Shown one piece after another: positions 8,132 through 16,347 of a stretch of DNA of 51,735 bases. The notes beneath the pieces were generated by a model. It had not been told where the DNA came from. It saw only the letters and a list, made by a program, of their open reading frames with translations, and made no database searches. Numbering within the stretch: position 1 is the stretch's first letter; every line of letters starts with the position of its first letter. A program made the translations under genes and the position numbers. Source of the stretch: an uncultured Puniceicoccaceae bacterium (lineage in GTDB: Bacteria; Verrucomicrobiota; Verrucomicrobiia; Opitutales; Coraliomargaritaceae); the NCBI GenBank assembly GCA_905479975.1, contig CAJQOS010000017.1:1-51735 (forward strand). Direction: 5' to 3'.

Positions 8132-11059
8132 TCAGTGAGCACTCGCGGTGATGGCCTGTTGGAAACTGTTGGCCATACTTTGCGGTGTGTAGGAGCGGAT
8201 TGCAGATTGTGCGGCACGACCGACGCGAGGTAGGTCTTCATGTTGTAGCACTAACTGCAGTTTTTGTGGGGCTTCTTGACTGGCAGCGAAATTGATTTGA
8301 AAGCCGGTTTCGCCATCACGAATCAGATCATCGAAGCAACCCGCATGCTCGGAGCAGAGCGTTGGGGTGCCACAGATACTGGCTTCGTTGACTACCAGGC
8401 CCCAAACGTCGCCGCAGGTAGGGAAGATGTGTAAGTCGGAGGCCGCATACCAATAAGGCATGCTCGTGGTAGGCACGTTGCCGGCGAGTTCGATGAAACG
8501 TGAGTCCTGTTGCTGGATGAGTGTATCCAGAGGGCCACTACCGACGAAGACCAATTTCCATTGTTCTTTGATTGCCTGAGGCAGGGCGTTCCATTGTTCG
8601 AGGATATGTTCAATGCCTTTGAGCGGAACCAAGCGACCCACGATCAGTGCCAATTTTTGCTGTGGGACGTAGACTTCGCGGATGGCCTCGATGTGGCGCT
8701 CTGCTTTGTCTTGGTTGAGTGTCTGTAGGAATTTTCTTTGGTCAGATGCATTGGGTGCATCGATGATTTTTTCAGCCGGCACGCCCCACGCGAGTAAGAC
8801 TTCGCGTGCTTGAGTGCCCATGCCGACGACACTAGAGGCTTGGATGAGTAAGGCCTTGCGCCATGTTTTGCGTAGCCAAGATTGAGTGGCGCTGACGCGA
8901 GATTGATAGCACCAGATGACGAACTCTGTGCCGGTGCATTTGCAGTAGAGGGCGGCAAGCGCGCTGCGGAGGCCGAGTTCTAGGCTGATGACGACTTCCG
9001 GCTTGAAACGCTTCAATTGATAGGGAAGGCCATAGGGCATGTGCTTGGTGAGTGTTTGTTCGAAAGGGATCGGTCCAGGTGTGACTTCTTTTTGCTTCCA
9101 GCTGTAGCAGTGAGTCTGCTCCAGCGGTAGGTCGCTGAGTTCGACTTTCCAGTTGCGGTCGAACTCTGATTGAGCATCGGCGAAGACACGTAGATCAATG
9201 CCTGGAGTTTCAGCGAGTGCTTGAAAGACGGGCTTGCGGTAAGGGCTTACGATGTTGGTTAGAAAGGCGACTCGTTTGGTACCCGACTGAGTGTTGCCTT
9301 GGTAAGCGATGTGACGCGTCGTGCTCGAAGGGATGAGCGTGGCGTGTAGGCCGCCGAGCATCAGTGGCAATTTAAGTAGACCGCGGATGCAGGCAGCTGG
9401 CTGACCTTTGAGCAGTGCGGGTGTGCTGCGTAGGCAGAGTAGTCCGGTTGCCGCGAGGCGCTTACATGCCCGTGCGAGTGGATGGTTGACTGGTGCCGTC
9501 TGGCGCAGGTTACGTTCGTAGATGAGTCCGTTGCGATAAGCACGTTTCCATAACCAGCTGAGTGTGGCACGACTGGCCGGCACGTATTCTTCGACCACTG
9601 CTTCGCGGCAGCTGATGAAGTTGGCGCCTTGAGCGGAGATGCGGGCGAAGAGATCGCTGTCGGATCCACCGCTACGGCCGAGCTTGCTGTCGAAACGATA
9701 GTTCATGTGGTTGAACCATTTGCCACGCACGAGCGTGTTGCTGGTGCGTGTTTCTTGCCAATTGATGGAAGTGCCAGTGGCAGCGACTGACTTTTCGAAG
9801 AAGCGGCCCTGTTCTTGCCAACCACCACTCAACTCTCCGAGCTTTGCCAGCACCGGGCCGAAGACGGCATCGGCCTGATGATTGTTGGCGCAGCGGATGA
9901 GTTCGATCAACCAGGTGCTGCTCACGGTTTCGTCGTCATCAACAAATAGGTAGGCATCGGCAGGTCCCATATCGATGGCACTGTTGCGTGCGTGGGCGAT
10001 GTTCTGGCGTGATTCGACGGCGTAATGAATCGCAGCAAAATGGCTTGCTGTTTGGCGAAAGTCATCGACGACGGCCCGTGCGGATCCGGTGGCATCATTA
10101 TCGATGATGCGTAGTTCGACCTGAATGCCGTCGGGACGTTGGCAGGCGTTGATGCTTTTCAGTAAATCACAGAGCAGGACGGGGCGTTGATAAGAGGCGA
10201 TGCAGATGGCGATGCGTTTGCCGTGGTTGAGTGATTCGCTGGTTTGCTGTGCATCATTAGTGCGTAGCGATCTGAACTGACGTTTCTGGTATTTAGCCTG
10301 TAAGAGTTGCTTGGCTGCTTTGAATAGAAAGACTGGGTTGGTGGTGAGGTAGCGGCGCAGTAAGCGCTTTGGTTCGCGGCTGAGACGGAAGGCCCATTCG
10401 AGGCCTAATTTCTGTAGGCGTTCGGGTGCTTGCTCGACTGCGTTGGCGTGAAAGTCAAATGCAGCGCCGACACCGATCATGACACCTGGAATACGATGTG
10501 CGTGTGCATTCATCCAGATTTCTTGCTTGGGGCAACCGATGCCGACCCAAGTGATCTGAGGTTTCGCAGCTATGAGCTCGGCAGTGTAAGCGTCGTCTTC
10601 GCTTGCAGTGAGCGGACGGAAAGGGGGTGTGATGGTGGCGACGATTTCGATGTGTGGATACTGTTCACGCACCATTTTGAGAAGTGTTGTCATGCGATTT
10701 GGATGGCCGCCGTAAAAGGCGACGCGTAGCTTTTCACGCGATGCTTGTTCAAGTGTGTGTAGCATGAGCGTGGGTCCATATACGCGACTGGCATCTGTGT
10801 GACCGAGGCGGCGTTGCATCCAAACCAGTGGCATGCCATCGGCGGTGTTCATGTCGGACTCGTCGAGGGCGCGGCGTAGGGAGAGGTCCCAGTGGGCGGT
10901 CGTCGTCGAGTGCACGTTGCAGACACAGACGTAGCGGTGTTCGTTGGCTTTGGCCCAGTCGATGATCCGAGCAGGGGCGCTATCGTAGTTGACGTTGGAC
11001 AGAGCAGTGCCTGTGACTTCGGTTGAACTATTGGCGGAATGTGGAGTGCGGTAGATCAT
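8132..11059 (-). CDS. Three-domain fused glycosyltransferase (WecG/TagA + GT2 + GT4)
   Basis: A single 975-residue frame carries three glycosyltransferase modules. Residues ~20-255 are a WecG/TagA/CpsF (GT26) domain, with NTADGMPLVW, a GxGxPKQE motif (WVGIGCPKQEIWMNAH) and GVGAAFDFHA. Residues ~285-550 are a GT2 (GT-A) domain starting RIAICIASYQRP, with an acidic metal-binding motif FVDDDE. Residues ~600-975 are a GT4 domain with VGRLVPLKGIEHILEQW, VFVGSGPLD and a C-terminal E-x7-E-like region (GLVVNEASICGTPTL). These are usually separate proteins. The fusion could channel a lipid-linked intermediate through three consecutive sugar additions. No stop or frameshift is visible between modules, so it looks like a real fusion. 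It follows the initiating transferase by 13 bases. Confidence 0.88.
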   Translation of the reverse strand: MIYRTPHSANSSTEVTGTALSNVNYDSAPARIIDWAKANEHRYVCVCNVHSTTTAHWDLSLRRALDESDMNTADGMPLVWMQRRLGHTDASRVYGPTLMLHTLEQASREKLRVAFYGGHPNRMTTLLKMVREQYPHIEIVATITPPFRPLTASEDDAYTAELIAAKPQITWVGIGCPKQEIWMNAHAHRIPGVMIGVGAAFDFHANAVEQAPERLQKLGLEWAFRLSREPKRLLRRYLTTNPVFLFKAAKQLLQAKYQKRQFRSLRTNDAQQTSESLNHGKRIAICIASYQRPVLLCDLLKSINACQRPDGIQVELRIIDNDATGSARAVVDDFRQTASHFAAIHYAVESRQNIAHARNSAIDMGPADAYLFVDDDETVSSTWLIELIRCANNHQADAVFGPVLAKLGELSGGWQEQGRFFEKSVAATGTSINWQETRTSNTLVRGKWFNHMNYRFDSKLGRSGGSDSDLFARISAQGANFISCREAVVEEYVPASRATLSWLWKRAYRNGLIYERNLRQTAPVNHPLARACKRLAATGLLCLRSTPALLKGQPAACIRGLLKLPLMLGGLHATLIPSSTTRHIAYQGNTQSGTKRVAFLTNIVSPYRKPVFQALAETPGIDLRVFADAQSEFDRNWKVELSDLPLEQTHCYSWKQKEVTPGPIPFEQTLTKHMPYGLPYQLKRFKPEVVISLELGLRSALAALYCKCTGTEFVIWCYQSRVSATQSWLRKTWRKALLIQASSVVGMGTQAREVLLAWGVPAEKIIDAPNASDQRKFLQTLNQDKAERHIEAIREVYVPQQKLALIVGRLVPLKGIEHILEQWNALPQAIKEQWKLVFVGSGPLDTLIQQQDSRFIELAGNVPTTSMPYWYAASDLHIFPTCGDVWGLVVNEASICGTPTLCSEHAGCFDDLIRDGETGFQINFAASQEAPQKLQLVLQHEDLPRVGRAAQSAIRSYTPQSMANSFQQAITASAH

Positions 11060-11072
11060 AGTTAGAGGGGGC

Positions 11073-11744
11073 TTAGTGGTTGAGGAGCTTTTTGATGACG
11101 TAGCAGCTGGTCATGCTGACCATGAGCAGGTCGTAGCTGATTGATTGGTTGCGGATGTAGTGGAGTTCACCCTCAAAGCGTAGTTTCCAGTCGTGTAGCA
11201 TTTCCTCGCCCAGTGCGTTATCATCGATGCAGATCTGACCGATACTGGTGAGGCCGGGCATGGTGGAGTAGCGTGACTCAAAGCCATACAGCTTGGCGCA
11301 GAGTTCTTCGTCCAGTGCCAGTGGGATGGGGCGAGGACCAACAATAGTCATGTCGCCGCGCAAAATATTGAGCAGCTGTGGGGCTTCATCGATTTTAAGC
11401 TTACGTAGAATGCGTCCGAGTGAAGTGACTTGAGGGCTGGAAAGTTGAGTGCCCAGGGCCGTGGCCTTTTCGGAGCCGACACGCATGGTGCGGATTTTAT
11501 AGATCTCGAAGCGTTTACCTTGATAACCACGGCGACTTTGCTTGAAGAAGAACGGGCCACGGTCATTACATTTGTGGGCGACCCAGATGCAGGCGAACAT
11601 TGGGAGCATGGCTAAGAGTGCGATGCCAGCAGCGAGACGCATGCCGCTTTGCCATAGCCGGTAGCGGCGTGTGGATGTTTCTGAAACGACGGTATCGAGA
11701 CGCTCCAGTGGGTAGCCGAGTTGGAATCCTGTATTGTAGTTCAT
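11073..11744 (-). CDS. Initiating undecaprenyl-phosphate sugar-phosphate transferase
   Basis: A 223-residue monotopic phosphoglycosyl transferase of the bacterial sugar transferase family (WbaP/WcaJ C-terminal type). One hydrophobic segment (about residues 32-54) precedes the catalytic core, which has GPFFFKQSRRGYQGKRFEIY, KIRTM and a GPRPIPL motif near residue 136. It would load the first sugar-1-phosphate onto undecaprenyl phosphate, which starts repeat-unit assembly. It lacks the extra N-terminal helices of full-length WbaP. It is the second gene of the operon, 20 bases after the receiver protein and 13 before the fused glycosyltransferase. Confidence 0.93.
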   Translation of the reverse strand: MNYNTGFQLGYPLERLDTVVSETSTRRYRLWQSGMRLAAGIALLAMLPMFACIWVAHKCNDRGPFFFKQSRRGYQGKRFEIYKIRTMRVGSEKATALGTQLSSPQVTSLGRILRKLKIDEAPQLLNILRGDMTIVGPRPIPLALDEELCAKLYGFESRYSTMPGLTSIGQICIDDNALGEEMLHDWKLRFEGELHYIRNQSISYDLLMVSMTSCYVIKKLLNH

Positions 11745-11764
11745 GATTCGGTGAAGTTTGCAGG

Positions 11765-12277
11765 TTACAGGCTGTTTTTGCTCAAGCGGCTATTCCACTC
11801 GTGGAGTAGTTCGCGTAGTGAAAGCACGACGCCGCTGAAGGGGTTGCGTGTGTGGCCTGCGCGTAACCGCTGCAGCACGGATAAATAATTCTCAATGACC
11901 TCAAACACGGCATCGCAGTCGTGTGGCTGGTTCTTGTCATACACCGCGTTGCAGCCGCCGTTCATCAGTGCGAGCAAGGTTGGCTGCTCGAGTGTCGATG
12001 ACATGGCGACGACGAGTGCATTGGGGTTTAGCTCCCGTATTTCGCGCAGCAGTTGGGTGGCCATGCGTTGGCCATTAAAGTCGTTGTCGACGAAATAGAC
12101 ATCCAACGTGGGAGTGACGACCGGTTCGTCGTAGACTGTGACCGAACATGGAGAGAATTTCTGTAGCAGGCGTGCACGCATGCAACCAGCTGCGATTGGA
12201 TCGTCATCGATGATTCCGATGCGTGCGGTGTGGTCTTTGGAGCTGACCTGAGTTGGAGCGTTTTTTTGGAGTCGCAT
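11765..12277 (-). CDS. Stand-alone response-regulator receiver protein, first gene of the exopolysaccharide operon
   Basis: A 170-residue protein with a receiver (REC) domain and no recognisable output domain. Acidic-pocket residues are Asp24-Asp25(-Asp26). The likely phospho-acceptor is Asp64 (in VYFVDNDF), the Ser/Thr switch is around 93-95 (AMSST) and the conserved Lys is 115 (YDKNQP). About 45 C-terminal residues extend beyond REC without a known fold. The start cannot lie further downstream, because the next Met is inside the domain. No Shine-Dalgarno is visible, and the predicted sigma-54 start is about 2 bases upstream, so the message may be leaderless. It could be a phosphate sink, an anti-activator or a post-translational switch for polymer synthesis, fed by the divergent kinase. 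Those roles are inferred. Confidence 0.85.
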   Translation of the reverse strand: MRLQKNAPTQVSSKDHTARIGIIDDDPIAAGCMRARLLQKFSPCSVTVYDEPVVTPTLDVYFVDNDFNGQRMATQLLREIRELNPNALVVAMSSTLEQPTLLALMNGGCNAVYDKNQPHDCDAVFEVIENYLSVLQRLRAGHTRNPFSGVVLSLRELLHEWNSRLSKNSL

Positions 12278-12290
12278 GCAAGATACATAA

Positions 12291-12305
12291 ACAATCCCCG
12301 TGCCA
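12291..12305 (-). promoter_or_regulatory. Predicted sigma-54 (-24/-12) promoter of the exopolysaccharide operon
   Basis: Read on the minus strand the site is TGGCACG-GGGA-TTGTT, against the sigma-54 consensus TGGCACG-N4-TTGCW. The GG doublet and the -13 G are separated by the required 10 bases, and only the -12 C is changed (to T). The predicted start is near 12279, directly in front of the receiver gene. A sigma-54-type activator is encoded in the divergent operon, and two palindromes lie 120-170 bp upstream of this promoter, so position and partners agree. The promoter itself is predicted from sequence only. Confidence 0.72.
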
Positions 12306-12315
12306 ATTCTTTCGG

Positions 12316-12347
12316 TGGTATCTTAACCGCATGGTATTGAGTGGTAT
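12316..12347 (+). repeat. Three TGGTAT direct repeats in the divergent control region
   Basis: TGGTAT occurs at 12316-12321, 12332-12337 and 12342-12347, between the predicted sigma-54 promoter and the palindromes. The spacings are 16 and 10 bases. They could be binding sites for another factor, such as an IHF-like DNA bender needed for loop formation, or they could be chance. Confidence 0.25.
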
Positions 12348-12392
12348 CTGCATCTATTTTATGTGGATGCTCCTTTCAGTGATCGAAGGGCC

Positions 12393-12407
12393 CTGTAATA
12401 ATTACAG
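12393..12407. promoter_or_regulatory. Perfect 15-bp palindrome, candidate activator (enhancer) site 1
   Basis: CTGTAATAATTACAG is a perfect inverted repeat (7+1+7). Its centre at 12400 is about 121 bp upstream of the predicted sigma-54 transcription start and about 74 bp upstream of the H-NOX start codon. It shares the CTGTA-N5-TACAG plan with site 2, whose centre is 51 bp away. Spacing and upstream location are typical of paired NtrC-family dimer sites. Assignment to the adjacent regulator is inference. Confidence 0.6.
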
Positions 12408-12443
12408 TCATCGGTGCGGCACTTTAGTGGTTTGATTTGCTTT

Positions 12444-12458
12444 CTGTAAAAACTACAG
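12444..12458. promoter_or_regulatory. 15-bp inverted repeat, candidate activator (enhancer) site 2
   Basis: CTGTAAAAACTACAG repeats the CTGTA-N5-TACAG arrangement of site 1. It lies about 172 bp upstream of the predicted sigma-54 start. It ends only 15 bases before the H-NOX start codon and probably overlaps that promoter or leader, so the same regulator could also control its own operon. Confidence 0.55.
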
Positions 12459-12473
12459 TAAAACTATGTGCCT

Positions 12474-13019
12474 ATGAAGGGATTAGTATTTACAGAATTT
12501 CTCGAGATGGTGGAAACGAAGTTTGGCTATGAGGTGCTGGACCGCTTGACGTCTTTACCATCACTTAAAAGTCACGGTGCCTATACCTCGGTAGGGAACT
12601 ATCCACATGGTGAGATGCTTAAGATGTTGGATGAGCTGCATGGTGCAGTGGGGCTGCCACAACGAGAGTTGATTCTGGCGTTTGCTGAATGGTTGTTCGG
12701 CACCTTTCTTAAGGTGCATCCAGAGTTTTTTGAGCGGATTGATAATTCCTTCGATTTCTTAAATGGAATTGAGACGATGATACACAGTGAAGTGCGTCGA
12801 CTGTATCCGGACGCACGCTTGCCGGATTTCGAGTGTGAGCGTCGTAGTGAGACTGAGTTAGTCATGGATTATTCGTCGTGGCGGCCGTTTGCCGATTTGG
12901 CAGAGGGCTTGATTCGTGCTTCCAGTCAGTATTTCAACGAGGAGGTTGAGGTGATTCGTGAGGATGGTCCCTCGGCAGACGGGCGTAGTGCCCGCTTCAC
13001 ATTGAAGAAATTGAACTAA
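12474..13019 (+). CDS. hnoX: H-NOX haem-based nitric oxide sensor
   Basis: A 181-residue soluble haem protein of the H-NOX (HNOB) family, near the usual length for stand-alone bacterial members. The start MKGLVFTEFLEM is characteristic, so the ATG at 12474 is preferred over a GTG two codons upstream. His104 (in ETMIHSEV) matches the proximal haem ligand, and Tyr133-x-Ser135-x-Arg137 is the haem-propionate motif. Aligned by eye with Caldanaerobacter (Tt) H-NOX, the distal Tyr that stabilises O2 is Leu142 here, which predicts selectivity for NO over O2. It starts an operon with a hybrid kinase 10 bases downstream. In known systems NO-bound H-NOX modulates the partner kinase. No strong Shine-Dalgarno is visible. 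Confidence 0.95.
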   Translation: MKGLVFTEFLEMVETKFGYEVLDRLTSLPSLKSHGAYTSVGNYPHGEMLKMLDELHGAVGLPQRELILAFAEWLFGTFLKVHPEFFERIDNSFDFLNGIETMIHSEVRRLYPDARLPDFECERRSETELVMDYSSWRPFADLAEGLIRASSQYFNEEVEVIREDGPSADGRSARFTLKKLN

Positions 13020-13029
13020 GTTTATACTG

Positions 13030-16000
13030 ATGTCGGATTCGAAGGAACTAAGCCCCGAAGTTTTTGAGCGGCTACTGGCACGTGAGCGTCGTTCGCGTCA
13101 GGAAGCCGAGCGTTTACTCGATCAGAAGTCCGTTGAACTCTACGATACCAATCAACGACTGCTTGCTTTAGCGGATAATTTGGAACAACGAGTGCAGCGT
13201 CGCACCGCGGAGTTGGAAACTGAGCGCAATGGTGCTGTCGATGTGGCTGAAGCCTTGCGGGAGAGTGAACGTCGCTTCAGTGATGTGGCTAGTATTGTGG
13301 GTGAGTATTTGTGGGAGATTGATGCCGATTACTGTTTTACATCTGTCACGAGTCATGTGGCCGCTGTCTTGGGGTATAGTGAAGCTGATTTGATCGGCCG
13401 TTCTATCTTCGATTATATGCCGCCCGAGGACGCCTCGCAGATGAAAATAGCGTTTCAGGAAGCGTCGAGTGCCAGCCAAGTTTTTACTAATTTGGCACAT
13501 CGTTCGCATTCTAAATTAGGAGAGGTGATTTGGCAGCGTAGTAGTGGTGCGCCTAGTTTCGATGCTGCGGGGGATGTGGTGGGCTTTCGTGGGGCGAGTT
13601 TGGATGTTTCGGAGGAGGAGCGTTCGAAGGAGCAGATGCAGCAGTTGGTAATTGCACTGCAACATGCGAGTGAGGGCATTGCTATGACGGATTCGCAGGG
13701 GCGCATTGTTTTTGCCAACAATGCCTGTGCCTCAATGTTTGGTTATGACAGTTGCGATGCTTTGATTGGATTAGGCTGGCAGACTTTTTACGGAGATGCT
13801 GAGGCCTTGCGTATTGAAATTGCGATTTCGAGTCAATTGGCGGTGGGAGAAGCTTATAGTGGCGAGGGTGTGGGGCGCCGGCATGATGGCAGCGAGTTTT
13901 CCGGGCATTTTTCGATTAATCGCTTGCCCAGTAGTGAGCTTCTTTGGGTTTGCCGGGATGAATCTGAACGCTTGAGCACTTTGATGAGTTTGCAGACTCA
14001 GAATTCGTTGCTGAGTGCATTGTTGGAAAATATTCGGGTGGGTGTTTTGTTTGAAGACGCTTCGGGAGGGCAGGATATTTTATACAATAATACTATTCTG
14101 GGTATGTTAGGTTTGAAGCGTGACGTATTTACTGGTTTGCGTGTCGCGACTCCTATCTTTGAGCAATTACATTCGCGTTGTCGTGACGAAGCATCTGAAG
14201 TCGCGATGAATCTGCTGATTGAAATCGATGAGAAATGCGAAAATATTCAACTAAGTATTGATGATGATACTTACCTGGTGGTGGATCGTATCCCGGTCAA
14301 TGTCGGTAGCACCTATCATGGTGCACTATGGGCGATTCGTGATGTAAGCGCAGGAAAGCGACAAGAGCTTGCGATGCAAGACGCGCGTCAGCGTGCTGAG
14401 GCTGGGGATCATGCGAAGTCTACCTTTCTCGCGAATATGAGTCATGAAATCCGCACACCTCTCAATGGTATCTGCGGAATGGCACGTCTTCTAAAGAGTG
14501 AGGCGCTGGATCCCAATGCTGCTGAACAGGTTCGAAGCATTCAGATTAGTGCTGATTCTTTATTACATGTGCTGAATGATATTCTCGATTTTTCGAAAGT
14601 AGAGGCAGGACAATTGGATATCGAAATTGTGAATTTCGACATCGCACATGTGCTAGATTCTGTATTTGCGGTTCTGCAATCCAACGCAACGGAGCAGCAG
14701 TTACGCTTTGATGTGATATATCCAGAGGCAAGTATTCCTTTGCTGCAAGGCGATCCGAGTCGGTTGAATGAGGTGCTCTTAAATTTGCTGGGAAATGCCA
14801 TTAAATTTACTTCAGAGGGAGGCGTGACCTTAACCTGTGAGGTCAGAGCCCAGTCTATTGATTCTGTTACGTTGAGGATGACTATTCGTGATACCGGTAT
14901 TGGTATGAGTGCGGTCGATGTGGAGCATGTGTTTGAGCCATTTACGCAGGCGGACACTTCGATTAGTCGACGCTTTGGTGGGAGTGGCCTTGGGTTGTCG
15001 ATTAGTCGTGATTTAGTTCGACTGATGGGAGGCGCGCTGAATGCGGAGTCTGAGTTGGGCCGAGGCAGTGCGTTTTCTTTTGAACTACCATTCACGATCA
15101 GTGGCAACTCTGCGGTCGTTGAACCGCTTCCGGACGCTTCGGGGATTAGTGTGTTTGTGCTCACCCGATCCGAAATCTTTTACCGTATGGTGAAATCTAT
15201 GTTGGGGTATGCTGATGCGCAAGTGGTTCGAGTGGAGAGTGCCGAGCAAGTAGAATACTACCTCGACGAACAATTCCCCAGTGATGCGGTAATGCTATTG
15301 GATCGTTCCTCACAGTCTAGCTATAGGCCGAATGAAGATCGAGATTTGTTACATGAATTCTCAAGTCGGTTACACCGTATTCTGATCTCAGAAGTTATTT
15401 CAGCGGATTCCGTGAGCCAGGCGCAGGTGATCGAGTATCCGTTTTCTAGATACAACTTATTACGGACGATCTATTCGAGCCTCGGACTTGGCCTGCCAGA
15501 TCAGCTCTTTCAATCGTATAACAGTGTGTCTTTCGGTTCCGTTGATTTGAGTGGGCTACGTGTCCTGATCGCAGAGGATAATACCATTAATCAAAAAGTG
15601 ACACGTATGATGATCGAGCGCTATGGCGGTGCTGCAGATATCGCTGCGAATGGCATCGAGGTATTGGAGTTAGTCGAACGTTTTGAGTATGACCTGATTT
15701 TGATGGATATCCGCATGCCTGAGATGGATGGAGTCGAGGCCTGTTTACGGCTACGCTCGTTGGGGCTGACGTTACCTGTCTATGCGTTGACCGCGGATGC
15801 GATGAAGGGCGATCGAGAACGTTTCTTGCAGGCAGGGATGAATGGTTACCTGAGTAAACCAATGGTGGAGTCTGACCTGGTCCGTGTATTAATGGATAAT
15901 TACAGGTCGCATGCCGGCGACGGAGAAGAGGTTGCGAATGGGAAAGCCCGGCCTGAGGTGTCACCTGCCGATGAATTGTTTGGGAAAGCACCCAGCGAAG

Positions 16001-16344
16001 CGCTTTTAGATGTTGAGGGGTTTTATCGATTACTTGGCGGTGAGCAGTTGATCGCGCACGAGCTGTTGAGTCAATTTGTCGACTATGCTCGTGGGTATGC
16101 GCAGGAAGGTGTGGAGGCTTTGCGGGCAGATGACTTAGAGACCGCACGTAGCCGGTTTCATAAGTTGGCGGGGTCTGCCGCCACCATTTGTGCGCATCAA
16201 GTGCGGGCTTATTTCTTGTCTTTTGAGCGTAGCTTAATGGAGGATCCGCCTGACGTTGCGACTTGCCTCGTTCGCACGAAAGTAGGCTTAGACGCGTTTG
16301 AGCAGTTGGCTCTGGAGATTCAAACAATTGTGGAGGAAAAGTAA
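13030..16344 (+). CDS. H-NOX-associated hybrid sensor histidine kinase with REC and HPt domains
   Basis: A 1104-residue protein with no clear membrane segment, so probably cytosolic. A charged coiled coil (about residues 12-85) leads into two clear PAS domains (~85-315) and a third PAS-like region (~325-440). HisKA follows with His472 in the MSHEIRTPLNG motif. The HATPase has N-box NLLGNAIKF, DTGIGM and GGSGLGLSIS. A degenerate receiver-like segment (~700-820) lacks a convincing acceptor Asp. A full receiver has Asp893 in ILMDIRMPEMDG, and an HPt domain has His1044 in FHKLAGSA. This is a complete His-Asp-His internal relay. The H-NOX stop is 10 bases upstream and the sigma-54 regulator start is 3 bases downstream, so the partners are likely cotranslated. 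Sensing through H-NOX is inferred from adjacency and known systems. Confidence 0.93.
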   Translation: MSDSKELSPEVFERLLARERRSRQEAERLLDQKSVELYDTNQRLLALADNLEQRVQRRTAELETERNGAVDVAEALRESERRFSDVASIVGEYLWEIDADYCFTSVTSHVAAVLGYSEADLIGRSIFDYMPPEDASQMKIAFQEASSASQVFTNLAHRSHSKLGEVIWQRSSGAPSFDAAGDVVGFRGASLDVSEEERSKEQMQQLVIALQHASEGIAMTDSQGRIVFANNACASMFGYDSCDALIGLGWQTFYGDAEALRIEIAISSQLAVGEAYSGEGVGRRHDGSEFSGHFSINRLPSSELLWVCRDESERLSTLMSLQTQNSLLSALLENIRVGVLFEDASGGQDILYNNTILGMLGLKRDVFTGLRVATPIFEQLHSRCRDEASEVAMNLLIEIDEKCENIQLSIDDDTYLVVDRIPVNVGSTYHGALWAIRDVSAGKRQELAMQDARQRAEAGDHAKSTFLANMSHEIRTPLNGICGMARLLKSEALDPNAAEQVRSIQISADSLLHVLNDILDFSKVEAGQLDIEIVNFDIAHVLDSVFAVLQSNATEQQLRFDVIYPEASIPLLQGDPSRLNEVLLNLLGNAIKFTSEGGVTLTCEVRAQSIDSVTLRMTIRDTGIGMSAVDVEHVFEPFTQADTSISRRFGGSGLGLSISRDLVRLMGGALNAESELGRGSAFSFELPFTISGNSAVVEPLPDASGISVFVLTRSEIFYRMVKSMLGYADAQVVRVESAEQVEYYLDEQFPSDAVMLLDRSSQSSYRPNEDRDLLHEFSSRLHRILISEVISADSVSQAQVIEYPFSRYNLLRTIYSSLGLGLPDQLFQSYNSVSFGSVDLSGLRVLIAEDNTINQKVTRMMIERYGGAADIAANGIEVLELVERFEYDLILMDIRMPEMDGVEACLRLRSLGLTLPVYALTADAMKGDRERFLQAGMNGYLSKPMVESDLVRVLMDNYRSHAGDGEEVANGKARPEVSPADELFGKAPSEALLDVEGFYRLLGGEQLIAHELLSQFVDYARGYAQEGVEALRADDLETARSRFHKLAGSAATICAHQVRAYFLSFERSLMEDPPDVATCLVRTKVGLDAFEQLALEIQTIVEEK

Positions 16345-16347
16345 TAT

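Noticed and set aside
12316-12330. TGGTAT-N5-CCGCA as a plus-strand sigma-54 promoter for H-NOX
   Set aside because: Spacing is right but both boxes are poor, and it lies ~140 bases before the start codon. The minus-strand site nearby is far better.
12393-12458. The CTGT...ACAG palindromes as LexA boxes
   Set aside because: The E. coli-type LexA box is CTGT-N8-ACAG; these have N7. As I recall, the reported Verrucomicrobiota LexA motif is different (TGTTC-type). The sigma-54 geometry explains the sites better.
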